The notes under the pieces are model-generated. The model saw only the letters and a program-made list of their open reading frames with translations. It was not told the DNA's origin and ran no database searches. The position numbers were made by a program, and so were the translations under genes. Shown here piece by piece: positions 34,325-47,400 of a stretch of 64,000 bases of DNA. The stretch is from Anaeramoeba flamelloides (Eukaryota > Metamonada > Anaeramoebidae). Where the stretch lies: assembly GCA_027625915.1 (NCBI GenBank), contig JANTQA010000033.1, positions 1,302,001 through 1,366,000 of the forward strand, read 5' to 3'. The number at the start of each line of letters is the position of its first letter. The first letter of the stretch is position 1.

Positions 34325-37300
34325 TATGTTTTTCATTCAATATTTTTGTTTTATTTCTCTGTTTTTTGTTAAAAAATTTTTTTTAAACTATAACTATTAT
34401 AAATAATATTTTTTTTCAAGTTTAATATAATTTATATATTTTTATTGAAATAAAGTTGATTTTTTATAATGTAGTATTTCGAAATTTCGTGGTTTAATTT
34501 AAAAATATATTTTTTGTCACTTCATTTACAGACAACTTGATTACAGTCTTCTTTCAAAGAAAATATTAGTTTTTAGAAATAAATTTGAAATTTGTTGAAT
34601 TTTGAAGTATTTGAAAAAAAATAATATCTATAAAAAGGTTAAAAAAATAATTTATTTGTAAGATATCTTTAAACTTTATCTGTTTTCCTGTTATTCATGA
34701 TTTTATTTCATTTTTTTTTACTTTTAATAAGCAGTATTTTTTTTTTAAATTAGATTTAAAATTTACTATAATTTTTTTGTATTCTAGAGTGCTTTAAAGA
34801 TGAAGAAATATTTTCTTTTTTTCTGAGAACAAATTCCCCAGCTTCAAGTCATTTTATTGAAAAATGATAAATATTCTGTCGTTGTCGGTTATTAAAATAC
34901 TATTATCTTGTAGAAATTTTTATTAAGGATTGGGTAAACTAAAAAAAAATTCAAGTAAATCCAATAAAAAATTAAAAAAAAAAAAAAAAAAAACATGATT
35001 ACAATAAGAGAAAATTAACTTTCAAAGCTATTTTTAAAAATAAATTATTGATTTTAAAAGATTGATGCATTCGACTTCTTTTTCAAAAACTTCAAAATTC
35101 AACCGATTTCTGAATTATTTTGAAATAAGATAAAAATCATATTTTTTGTAAAAGAAATGTACCAAAATATACCATTCCAAACAGAAACCACAAAGATTTA
35201 AAGATACATAATCTAAAAAATCTACTTAATTTCAAAAAAAAAAAAAAAATTGCAAAAATTATTTTAAACTTAAAAAAAAAAATAACATTTCTTGATTCAA
35301 AGGGCATTTCAAATCTATTTTTTCTTTTTATTGAATACAAAAATATGAGAAAAAAAAACAAACGAAATAATTAAAAATTCTCCCAAAATACTTTTTTAAA
35401 ACTTGGAAAATTCATTTTATCATCTCAAAATTTACTTTATTATTTGATTATTTATTATCAATAATTAATTACACGTTTTTAATTTTTTTTTTTTTTTTTT
35501 TTTTTGGTTATTAATAACCAAAAATTAAAATTCCCAATTGTATTTATAATTATTTCCCTTTTTTAAAAAATATTTTTAAAAAATAAAACGAATTCAAATA
35601 ATAATAATAATCAAAAAAGGGTAAGTTATTATCAAATATCTGATTTTAATAATAAGTATTGGTTGTTTATACTCTGAATATTTCAAAAAGAATATTACCT
35701 ATTCTTTTGAATTTCAATAAATTTAATGAATATTTTTAAAGAAGATAGATGATCAATTTCTTCAGATCTTCAAGGATTCAATATTGGATTTCATTTCTTC
35801 TTGTATTTTTAAAATAATATTAAAGGAAATATTTTGAGCATTTTATTTGTTCAGAAAGACAATCAGAAATTACTAAAAGTGAGATTACCATCAAAAATAA
35901 AAATTTTTTGCAAATTTTTCTTTTTCTACTATTATCAAAAAGCATAAAAAAATATAAGGATCTGATCTTTTGACTGAAAATTTAATTTGGGAAAAATGAA
36001 CTCTTTTACAAATGACAACTCATCTCTCTAAAGTTGATAAATGAAGTTGAGTATTGGGTTTAATTGTATCCTTATGTATATAATTTCTCTATTACCTTTG
36101 GTGTTAAAGATAAATAAGAGCTACTAATTTCTTAACGACTATTAAATGCTTCTTTTTCTGGTGAAGATGGTGAAATTGTTGATAAAAATACTCTTGGAAG
36201 AGTTTCTTCATCTCATTTTAATTTATTCATCGAAAATTTCTTTTACCAACAATCGAAATTTTGATAATTTTACCCGTTATTGTTATCATTCGAGAATTTG
36301 ATTTTTGCTTTTTATAATATCCATCCCTAATCCTAAAAAATGAAACAATTTCATAAGATACTGTAAATATTTCTTAAAGTTGCATATAAAAATTTGGAAG
36401 GTTTTCAAATTTGAAATTTTATTAGAGAATCCCAGAAATCATTTTTTTTCTTAAATTTTTCAACCAATATATGTTAAAAAATTTGCTTTTAATATTTCAT
36501 AATTTACGTTTCAAATCTATAAGAACTAACAATTAATAGGATTCTTCTAAATATTTTTAATAGTTAACTTTACACGTTTGAAATATTTTCAAATTTGAGT
36601 CTTTACTTGAAATTCATTTTTTTTTTTAATTTTCTCAAATGAAAAATCGATCTAATGAAAATTTTTTTTATGAATTTAACTTTTAAAAGAGTATTTTTGG
36701 TCCAATTTCTTCAAAGTGAATATTCTTTTTGAGAAGAGAATGCAAAATAACACAATAACTAAACACTTTCACAGGGTGGAAACATAGTCCTTAAGGTATA
36801 AGTATCTGTTAAGTTTTTTTTTTAAAAAAATCTTTTATTTGTTAAAACAAGTTCTAATAAAAAAGAAATCTTACAATTTGTAGTCTGTCCAACACTCGAA
36901 AGGGTTGGCTAATGAAATAATCAAATTTATTAATAAATTTCTAGATTAGAAATACCTTTTTATTGTGAGTTAATAAGTAGAAAAAAAGGTTTTAAATGAA
37001 GAATTTCAAGATATGATCAATTCACTTACCCAAAACCTATTTTCTCTTTTTGGTATTCTTGGTTCGAATAAATTACATTTCTTAAACTTCTTAAAACCTG
37101 TATTTCTGAAAATTTTTGGGTTTTTATGCTGTTCATTTCAAAATAAACAGATCAAAAATTTCATTCAGATTTCCAAAAGAAAAAACACATCAATAATTAA
37201 AATAAATCATCAAAGTTCCCAATTGAGAAAGGGTGTAAATGAATTAGTCTTCTTTTAAGATTATAAAAAAAAAGGAAAGTAGCATGATTTATAGTACTTT

Positions 37301-38205
37301 TTTTTGGAAAACCGAATGAAAATTTTGTTCAATTTATTTTTCAACTAACAGAACAATAATAACCATAACCCAATGAATACCAAAACCTTCTCTTTAATTC
37401 AAAGTTAAAGTAAAATTTAATTTGTTTTAGTTGTATTTCGAAAATTTAATTAAATTCGTGCCTTTCCTCTAAACCACCCTTAACCTTTTTTTTTTTCGAT
37501 GATACTTGAGTATTAAAAAGACCTAATCTTATTTGTAAGAGTGAGTACTTGTAAAAATAGGGTTTAGGGAGAGCTTCTTTTTTCTAATGCAGAGAAAGTA
37601 ACAATTAATTGTTCAAGAAAAATAAGTGAAAAAATAAGATCTTACTTTTCAACGGTTCAATTTTTTTTTATTTACACCAATTGTGATCTTCTGTCTTAAT
37701 ATCACTTTTTAATACTTAAAACTTTTATTTTTCAGAGCGTGAAAATTTTTTTTTTTCAAAAGTTTCGTTTGTTGTGCAAACAGCTTCTCTCAAAAGAGCC
37801 CACCACTTAGTAAAGTAGTCTTCAAACAAGGTGTAAATTCGGAAAAAAACTCTTTTTCATATTTTAAATCAACAGTTTCGAAGTTTATTAATTAATTCCA
37901 AACAAGAACATCAGAACTATTTCCAAAAATACCCAAATTCCAAAAAATTGTGAATATTGCTATTTTCAAGTCTAAATAAGATTAAATTTGACTAAAATAA
38001 TATCAAATAGTGATTTTCGAAAGATACCAAAAAAAATATCCAACTGTTTAAAATTCTTATTCTATTTTCATCAATTTTTGGAAACAGCAATCCAATTTCA
38101 AGGTTAACATCTGATAAAAGATTTTCATTTTTTTTTTCTTTTCTTCTCTTTGAGTTTTTTTTTTTATTTGTCAAAATTTTTGTTTTTTATTTTTTCGATT
38201 TAACA
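34325..38205. other. intergenic, with one R1 copy
   Basis: Nearly 4 kb without a supported gene. 35850-36140 is repeat R1. Homopolymers occur at 34974-34993 and 35487-35506. The open frames at 35137-35361 and 37013-37258 lack recognisable content. AAGGTGTAAATTC near 37829 recalls R2. Confidence 0.4.
35850..36140 (+). repeat. dispersed repeat R1, copy 2
   Basis: Matches 50-340 over nearly its whole length, ending with CTCTATTACCTTTGG and AAATAAGAG. This copy has no foldback insertion at its end. Confidence 0.6.
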
Positions 38206-40203
38206 ATGACAAACCGACCACTTCACAAGAATGATCAACAACAAAACAAACACACTTCGTGTCTGTATTCAGACAAGCAAACACCTCGTAAAAACTTTTC
38301 CTTATTTAGCCAAGTCTTTGATCCATTTAACCTTGCCACCAAAACAACAAATTATGGATCACGAATGGACAACTCAGGGCAAGCAAGAACACAAGAAGAG
38401 AACACACTGGGGTCAGGTAATATGGATCGTCTTGAACAGTTATTAAAAAAAGAAAGTAAAAAACCAACCAGAATCATTTCAAATAAGCAACAGAAGGAAA
38501 AGACGAATCGCCTCTTATATGATCAAGTCCACTCTTCTCGTCGTACCGTGCTAAAAAAAACAAAGCAACGATCAGAGATTTTTAATCGCAAATTGTTTGA
38601 AACTCACCAACAAGAGCTTTTAGAAACTGCTTCTGAGCCAAAAATTGAAAAAAATTTAAGGAAAATTTGGGATTCTGTTCCAAATAAAATTGAAGAACAA
38701 AACTCTCAACCAACCATAAATTGTAAGTTTTTGTTTTTGTTTTTTTACTTCAAGTTTAGCAATTTTTTTTTTTAGCAAATAAAACTAAACCCAAGAACTT
38801 TTTGATTTTAATTGGCAATTCTTGAAATTACCACATAATTGAAGTTTTGTTTCTTGGTTTTTTTTTTTATTTATTATTTTTTTTTTTGTTATCGACTTTA
38901 CATCCAACCTTCAAAGTGAAAATTTTTTTAATTTTTTTTAATTTTTTATTTTTGATCATTTTTCCTTTTTTTTTTATTTTTAAAAATTTACACCTCAAAA
39001 GCAAAACCTTTTAAAAAACCAAATCAGTACTCTTTTTTTCCATTTTTTAATTTGGAAAAAGAAGAACAACAGATTCAGAATCAGTTCAGACAAAACTTTC
39101 AATTTAATCAAGCCAAACAAACAAACAGAAATATGGAAACAAACACAAACACAAACATAAACAAAAACACAAACATAAACACAAACAAAAACACAAACAT
39201 CAACACAAACACCAAACCTAAAAGAAGCAACTCTTTAACTAAATCCCCACAAAAGAATTATTCAACAAGACATTCAAATAACAATGGATACAAAAGAGGA
39301 AGCAATAAATCCAGGGAGCACCCATTTGGGGAAAAACCCAGTCGTACTTTATTTGTACGTAATATTGATTCCAATACAAGCGACGAGGAGTTGTACCAAA
39401 TCTTTCAACAGTATGGCGCAATTTCTTCCATTTACTCAAAAACCAAATACCGTGGGTTTGTGATGGTGCAATTTTGTGATCTTCGTGATGCCACAACCGC
39501 CATTAAGATGCTTCAGGGATATACAATCCATTCAAGGAAAATTGACATCCATTACTCGATTCCAAAAAGTAATAACAAAACGGGACCCATTGAAAATGAA
39601 GGGAGCTTGCTATGTAAAAATATATTGGACAATTTTTCTGATAAAGAAATTTGGAATCTCTTTGCAATGTATGGAGACATTCGCGAAATTTCAAATTCTT
39701 TAGATCCTAAAGATAAAATTGTCGAATATTTTGATACCCGCGATGCAGAGAAAGCTATAAAAGAACTTGATATGAAAACACTAAGGGGGCAAACAATCAA
39801 TATTTTCTTTTATAAAAAATCAGCAATTGGATCAAAATCTTCTACAAATATTGACAAATTCAACCAAAAGAATTCTTTAAATTTCAACCGCCAACAGCAG
39901 CAACAACAACAGCAGCAGCAGCAACAACTTCAATTTCAAGAACATCAATTACAACTTCAACAACAATTACAACTCCAACAACAATTCCAAGAACAGCAAC
40001 AGCAACAGCAACAACAACAACAATTTCTAGAAAACCATAATTTCTACCCTCAAACAAATCCAAATAACCAACCACCACAACAAATATATTCATATCCTGA
40101 ATACGGATACGATCAACAGATGTATTTTCAAGATCCTCAACCTTATTATGAACAAAACTCACCAACACAATATTTTCCAAATAGTCAATCACTATTTAAA
40201 TAA
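38206..40203 (+). CDS. Mei2-like RNA-binding protein, RRM1-RRM2 only, two exons
   Basis: A 572-residue protein from exon 1 (38206-38722) and exon 2 (39002-40203); the 279-bp intron starts GTAAGT and ends AAAAG. Only this acceptor among those nearby keeps the frame. Residues 1-172 are polar and basic with no known domain. RRM1 at about 287-358 (RTLFVRNIDSN, YRGFVMVQF, RKIDIHYSIPK) and RRM2 at about 372-442 (KNILDNFSDKEIWNLF, YGDIREI, VEYFDTRDAEKA) have the wording typical of Mei2 and AML proteins, notably FVRNI and DIHYSIPK. Mei2 proteins of yeast and plants bind RNA and control meiosis or growth. The C-terminus is poly-Gln and Gln/Pro/Tyr-rich and ends without the third RRM that defines full Mei2 proteins. 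I find no RRM3 downstream. Asn/Thr repeats lie at about 205-240. The function in this organism is not known. Confidence 0.85.
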
Positions 40204-40763
40204 TTAATTCAGTTTTTAAGAATTGAAATTAATATCTTCTAAAAATTGGTATTTCTATACATTGATATATATATAAATATATAAATAGATATATGTCGAT
40301 AAATATCAAAAATTTTTAAACTGTTTACATTATATTTTCGTTGGTAAAGTTGAGAATTCTGTTTATTTGTTATTTATTTTTTTTTTTATTATTTTTTAAA
40401 ATAATGAAATTTAAAAATAATGAATTTAATTTATTTTTTCGGTATTTCTGAATAATTTTTGAACAAATTTAAAACTTTTTTAATGTTGTAGAAATATTTT
40501 TAACAGAGAATTATCTTTTTTTTTTTAAAACAAAATAACAATAAAAAAATTTTTTGAATTATCATTTTAATTATCTTTTTTATTAAATTTTTTTTTACTC
40601 GTTTTTGATTATTGGACAAAATGAATATTTATACCCAAAAATGTTCATTGTGTATAATTTGAATAAAATTTAAAAACAATAAAATTACAAGCCATTTTAT
40701 TTTAAAAAATATTTTAAGTTTCTAACACCCATCTGAACAAGACTAAATAATTTTAGGTTTTTA
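40204..40763. other. 3' flank of the Mei2-like gene
   Basis: AT-rich, with scattered TA repeats. Nothing else is seen. Confidence 0.35.
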
Positions 40764-41002
40764 ATACTGATAAATTCAAATAAATTTCATAAAATTTTGA
40801 GTTTAATTTCCATTTTTGTAATCTCAATTAACTTAACTTTTAGAACAACCCAAGAGAAAGGATCTTTTGAAGGAAACAAACTTTTCAAAGTTTTATAAAA
40901 ATTTAAACCAATAAAATTCTTTATTCAAAACTTGTGTAAAAAAATTTGTTAAATGGATAATGAAGTAAAAATTTACAAAGATTTATTTGAACTTATCAGT
41001 AT
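40764..41002. mobile_element. MITE family M1, copy 2
   Basis: ATACTGATAAATTCAAATAA at the left and TTTGAACTTATCAGTAT at the right, 239 bp apart. Ends are as in 1943-2166 and the interior is similar. No coding capacity. Confidence 0.65.
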
Positions 41003-42905
41003 CTTTAATGACAACGATCCTTGATATTGGAAAAAAGATTGTTTGTAGATCAGATAATTATCATTCTGCCTATGTATTATAAAACTGCCAAGAAACACAA
41101 GTCAAAAAAAAAAAATTAATTTGTTCTTAATATAAAAAAGCATTATTTTTTTTCTGAATAATATTTTTCGAAATTTGGCTATATAACTTAATTCAATTAA
41201 CCACTGGGATAAATTTTTTTAGAATAAAAACACTCTCAACTTTTGAATATCGAAAATATATTTTGAAATTACAGTGTACTTTTTTATTTTTTTTTGAAAA
41301 ATTGAGGTTCAGAAAAATTTGAAATCAAAGAATAAGTAAAATATTAAATTAGAATATTTTTCCAGGGAAGTTTATCTTTATTAAATAACGTTTTTTTTAA
41401 ATTTTACCATTTAAAAATAAAAAAACATTTGAAGACCGAATTAAATCCTTTGTGAAAATAAAATCCACATAATTTAGAATTTGTTTTAATAAATAAGATA
41501 CAATAAGATATCGTAAATAAAAATATACATAATTTTATAGTTTGAATACTATAATTTTGGTAAAAAATGTTTTCAAGAAAAAGTTAAATGGAAACTTTAT
41601 TTATTTTAATTTTTTAATTAAGTTTTTTTTTATTTTTTTAATGAATTGTATTTATCACTTTTCCATTTTTAGTGTTTTTTTTTTGGGCAGTAGGGACATA
41701 TATTGAGAATGATTTAAAAGTGAACCAAAAACCAATTTAATTATTTATTGTTCTCGAATACAATAAGATATATGTATATATATATTCAAATTTCTATTTC
41801 AGGCTATTCACAATTTTGAAATAGTGTTTATTTATTACTTCACACATTTTATAAAACTGATCATCATTACTAAATTCAATAATAAAAAATAATTTTTTAC
41901 AACTTTGTAAATCTTTTTTTCAGGAGTTATTTTACAAAGTGAAAAGTTTTAAAGTTTCATAAAATATATCAATATATAATGTATTTTCTTGAATATCAAG
42001 GGTAACAATTTAGAACAAATTTCAGTTTTTGCTTTGTAAATTTTTCTATTTTATTTTTATTTGTCATATCTACAATTATAATTCTCATAATAATAGATTT
42101 ATCCCCAAACCTCCTTTACGAAAATACTATTTTAAACAACTAAAAACAATAATATAAACAAATTGATTTTCAAAAATTTCAAAGTAAAACAAATAAATAT
42201 AATTAAATAGTTTGTTTTGTTTTTGTATAAAAAAGAAGCTAATAAAAGAATAATTATTGACTTGTGATACATAATAAGAAAAGAATATACACATTATTAT
42301 AATTTTTTTTGTTATTTTTTATCTTTGTTTATAGATTTTTTATCTTTTCTTTTGTTTTTTTTTAGTAAGTTTTTGAATTACATTTAATAAAATACAAAAA
42401 TTCCAACTATTTTTCTAGGTCTACTTTTTATAATAAAATTAAGTCACTATTTTTTCTTATGTTATTTTATTGTTTATTTAACTTAAGTTAAAAACTTATA
42501 GACATTCTACTAATTCAAAATAGAGTTAAATTTTTATATCAAATAAAAAAAAAAAAGAAAAAAAAAAAACAATTAAAGAATAAAAAATCAAGATTAATGG
42601 TAAACAAAAAATCAATATAAAATTAATAATCTGAAATTAGATAAGAGAAGGAATTAAATCATTGATATTTAAATACTTTTATGTATCTTGAAAACTCAAA
42701 ACCCTTTGTATATCAGACTTTATTTTTAATAACATATCAACAAGCTAATTTATTTTAGTTATACTAAAGATTTCTTCTAAGTTAATTTTCTTCAACATTT
42801 CGTCACTATATTTATCTATACTTATTTCAAAATTATAATATTATATTTTTTGAGGCATTTTTCAATTTTTTTTCTGTTTTTTTGATATATTTTACAGTCA
42901 CACTA
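41003..42905. other. intergenic, very AT-rich
   Basis: Nearly 2 kb without a supported gene or a repeat I can define. Small TA arrays lie near 41770. Confidence 0.4.
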
Positions 42906-43269
42906 GTGTAACTAAGAATGTTGTAAAAAATAGAGTTTCTACAATTTTATGGAAAAATTAAGAGTTTCATTCATTTACCCAAATTTTGGTAATAGTAAAT
43001 AAAATATCTGATTATCTTAATATACTAATAATAATTTTAATCAAAAATTCGTTTGATGTACGCAAATCTTTTAATTTTTTTAGAAAAATCATTTTTCAAA
43101 CAAAGTAATGTTATTCACTAACAATTTTCATATTATAATTCCCTTTGAGCTCAAAAATCAAAAATCGAGGTTTTGTTTACTATTACCAAAATATTGATAA
43201 ATGAATGAAACTCTTTATTTATCTCTAAAATTATAAAAACTCTATTTTTTAAAACATTCCCGATTGACA
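42906..43269. mobile_element. MITE family M2, complete copy
   Basis: TA|GTGTAACTAAGAATGTTG is mirrored by AACATTCCCGATTGACAC|TA, 364 bp. It shares interior blocks with 14173-14538, including CATTCATTTACCCAAATTTT and AAAAATCATTTTTCAAACAA. Non-coding. Confidence 0.75.
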
Positions 43270-44405
43270 CTAATATTCATATAACATAATAGCCTCCATC
43301 ATCATTTTTTTTTTTTTTTTTTTGCAGTATGAATATATTTTAGAATCTACTCTTTTTTTTTTATTTTTTTTGGTTCAATTTGTTATTGATTTATTGAAAA
43401 ATTTTGCCATGGAATTATTCTATATTCCTAAAAATTACTGTTTTCCTTTTAGTTTAATTTCAAATTTGTAATGGTACCCTTTCAAAAACAAATTAAAACC
43501 TACCTTGAAACATTAAAAAGAAAATCACTAAATAAAGAGCATTTCTCTTTTTGCTCTTGTAATTTTAAATTTAGATTTGGTGTATAATATTTTGTTCTTT
43601 ATTTTTATTTTTGTGTTATTTTTAAAAATCAATAAAAATTTAAAATGTTATTGGCTGAGACAATCAATTAGAAATTACAAAAAGTGAGATTTCGCATAAT
43701 AAAAATATTTTTGTAAATTTTTCCTTTTATTTTTTCAAATCAAAAATTCAAATCAAAAGAAAAGATCTTTTTTACCATTGTGAAAAAAATTTGGGTCAAT
43801 ATGTTTTTTCAAAAAATGGTTGGAAATAAAAAAAAAATAAAATATTTTAAAAATGATAACTTTTTTTTCTAAATTTGAGAAGGGGTGTGCTTTCAAGTTT
43901 AATTGAATTGCTGATAAAATAAAAACCCAATCTTCATTCTATCTAAAAAAATAAGAGCGAATAGCCACATACGGATAAATAAATATATTACAATTAGATA
44001 ATTTCAAAGATATTCTAACAATATTTCAATTAAGAAAAAAAAAATTGTACAGATGATTTTTGTCTCAAAAACAGAAAATTATTTGAATAAAAATTTAATA
44101 ATAATAATCAAAGATAAAAATAAAAAATCTTTATTATAAAAATTAAAAAAAAATGAAAAGAATTTAATTTTTTAAGTAATTGTTAAAAAAAGTCAATTTT
44201 ATAAATATAGGAATATATATATATATATATATACATATCTATATTTAATAATGTAAAGTATGTACTATATATCCAACTAAACTACTTAAAATTAAGAATA
44301 ATATTTTTGAAAGTAGGATGTCGTATGTTCTGAATAAATAATATTAATAATTTCTTCAACAATACATTAATTAAAAGTTGATATTTAATATTTTAAAAAT
44401 CGATA
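43270..44405. other. 3' flank of TAF5 with R1 and F2 fragments
   Basis: 43655-43776 is a partial third copy of R1 (AGAAATTACAAAAAGTGAG). It is broken off at 43777, where the F2 foldback tip ACCATTGTGAAAAAAATTTG begins. The other F2 arm is absent. A (TA)n run lies at 44214-44233. No gene. Confidence 0.5.
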
Positions 44406-47400
44406 TTATACTGCTCCAATGCCACAAAGTATACCTTTATTATTCCATTTAACTTTATAAGTAGGTATGCCATTTGTTTGGAATTCACCAAGACATAAAT
44501 TTTCAGTATTATTTGGGTTCCAAATTTTAATTTTACTTTCTAATGAACCAGACGCGATCATACTTGAAGTTTTGTCGAACTCTAAAGAGGTAATACTTTT
44601 GGTGTGTGCCTGTGTTTGTGTGATGGCCTTCCCTTTGCCAATATCCCAAACAGACAACCAACCAGTTTGAGTACCAGTTGCCAGCAATTTACCGTTTGGA
44701 GAAAAATTAATTGCAGAAATTGTACCATGCTTTTTAAATTCTTCATGAAAAAAGATCCTGACAGATCGCGATGTTTGGATATCAAAAATACGAGCAGTCT
44801 TATCGGAAGATCCAGTGGCAACATAATTACAATTTGGATGGAAATCAACACAACCAACATCTGAAAAATGTCCAACAAAAACACGTAATGGGTAATTTCT
44901 AAATGTAGACCATAATCTTGCTGTGTGATCAAATGATCCTGAAACAAAATAATATCCCACCCTGCTGAATTTTACATCCCAAACAGGATAATTATGACCA
45001 ACAAAAACCATTTCACATTCTTTTTTATTTGAGTTCCAAAGTCTAACTATACATTTGATCAATAAAAATTAAAATAATATTTATATATTTTTTGAAATAA
45101 TAATAAAAAAAAAAAATTATGATTAAGAAGGTAAATAAGAAATTAAATTTTACGATTTAAATTTGGAGAATGTTTATTTTTCTTTATCAAATAAATAACA
45201 GTTTAAGTAAATTTTGATTTTTATTACATTTAAAGAATATAACCAAATTTATTTTTTAGATATAAAAAGAGCAAATTCATTTTAAAAAATATTAGGAAAT
45301 ATTTCCGAATAAAAGCAGATAAGGGAAAGAAGTAATGGGTCGGGGTTTAATTTCTGGTGATATTTATACATTTTCAACATTTGTGAATTTTTTCGGGGCG
45401 GTGAATTGGCTTATGTAACACAATACATAGGTTAGATTTCAACTTTTCACCAAGTCCATTTACTTTTTTTGGGAAAAATAATTAAAAATTAAAAATAGAA
45501 TACATTTTGTTTGCAATATCAGTCATTTTAAACCAGAATCAAAAACAAGTCATAATAAATGAAGCCTCTCGCTTCACTCAAACAAAGTTTTTATTTACGA
45601 AGCTTTTCATGAAAAAAAAATTGTCTACAAATATCGAGATCCTATAAATTTCTACATTTTATGAAAAATTCAGGAAAATGAAAACGAAAATTTCCATTTT
45701 ACAGAGTTGGTATAAAAGCTTTATTTATACGTTCAAATGGAAATATCATTTAAATTAGAATATCCGGATACTAATTTAGGACTGTCTTTGGTTTCCTTTG
45801 AAGCCTTAATTTCTAAGAAGGTGATCTAATCAATTAAGAATAAAGTTAATAATTTTTTTTTCTTTTTCTAAAAAAATCGTGTTTCACTTTTTTTCTTGAA
45901 CCGTAAGGAAATATTTTAAAGTTTTTTTATTTCTTAAATTGAAAAAAGCACCGTTAGGATTCATTGATTTTTTTATTTGTTTTGAAAATCAATGGATTTT
46001 CTGAATCAAATTAAAAAAAAAAAAACTAGGCACTCTACATCACTTGACGGCACTTCCCTAATTTCAAAATAAAAAATTTTTTTGATTATTTTTACATTTA
46101 CTTTTTTTGTGTTCATTTTTTTTCCTATAAAAAAGAACTTTTTTGAAGTTTTTTTTTATTATTAAAAAGCAGAGAAAAAGAAAAACAATCAACGGTGTGA
46201 TTCTAATTTGGTGAGTAAAGAGTTGAAGAAGAGAAATGGTAATTTAACTCCTTCTTATATACAATTATCTTATACTTGTATTAACTTCTGGCCGAGTTTG
46301 GTAGTAATATCTTGCACTAGGATCAACTTTTGTAAAGTAAGTCATTACTCAAACTGATTAGTATTATGATATGATCCAGAAATTTTCGATATAATCAACA
46401 CAAAAGGAAACAACCAACAACCCATTCAACAATCCGGGAGTACAAAATTAAAGTTTTAAATGAAGTTTTTACTTTTATTATTATTTTTTTACTCTCTTTT
46501 ATTTGAGGATACTGATGAGTTGTTAAGAAAAATGAATACAAAAGAAATATACGACATCACAATAGAATTTTTTCTGACTAATATGACCCAGGATGCTATA
46601 AGAAAAAATGAATTAAAATAAAAGTCTAAATAGCAAGTAATTCAACTCACCAGAAACATATATCCACTCAATACTACTATTTTTATATCTTAATTTTTTT
46701 TTTCCACGCTTCATTTTTTATTCTTTTTTTTTTTCTTCTTTTTTTTTTCAGAAAACTAAATTGAGTTTAAAATACTTCTAATGACTGTAATTAAAAGGTT
46801 CTTTTGACTATTCTTTAAATTAGGAGTCACAAATTTAGTCACTTCAAAACTCTCTCTTTAACAGATTAAGAGCTCTTGAGAACTTAACCCTTACCAATAA
46901 AGCCTAATCTCTTTCATTTCTTTTGCTTTTCTTTCTCTTTTTCTTGTCTTTGTTTCAAAAGAAAAAATTTTTCTTTTCATTTTTTGAAAGAAAAGCTATC
47001 CGATGAGTTATAATCTTGCCTACATTATAGTAAGGATAAAAAACACTAAATAAACTAAGAGTTTCAGAAAGTGCCGTAGAGTACCGTCAAGTGCCGTCAA
47101 GTACCAAGGTTTTTTTTAATTTCTGAAATTAATAGAAAATTTTTGAAATATTCTTTTTATTTGGAAGAATTAAAAAAAACCTAACGGTGCTTTTCTTGAG
47201 GTTTTCTATTTTATTACAAAAAGTAAAAAAAACCTAACGAAAATCTATTGATTTTCCAAATAAATAGAAAACTCAAAAAAAGCTAACGGCGGTTTTCCAG
47301 AATTCAAAAGAATAGAAAAAAATAACCTAACGTGAGAATACCGTCAAGTGCCACATAGTGCCGCATAGTGCCTAGGTTTTCTTGAGATTTTCTGTTTTTA

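Noticed and set aside
39884-40192. Minus-strand Val-rich frame opposite the Mei2-like gene
   Set aside because: It is the complement of the poly-Gln region of the real gene.
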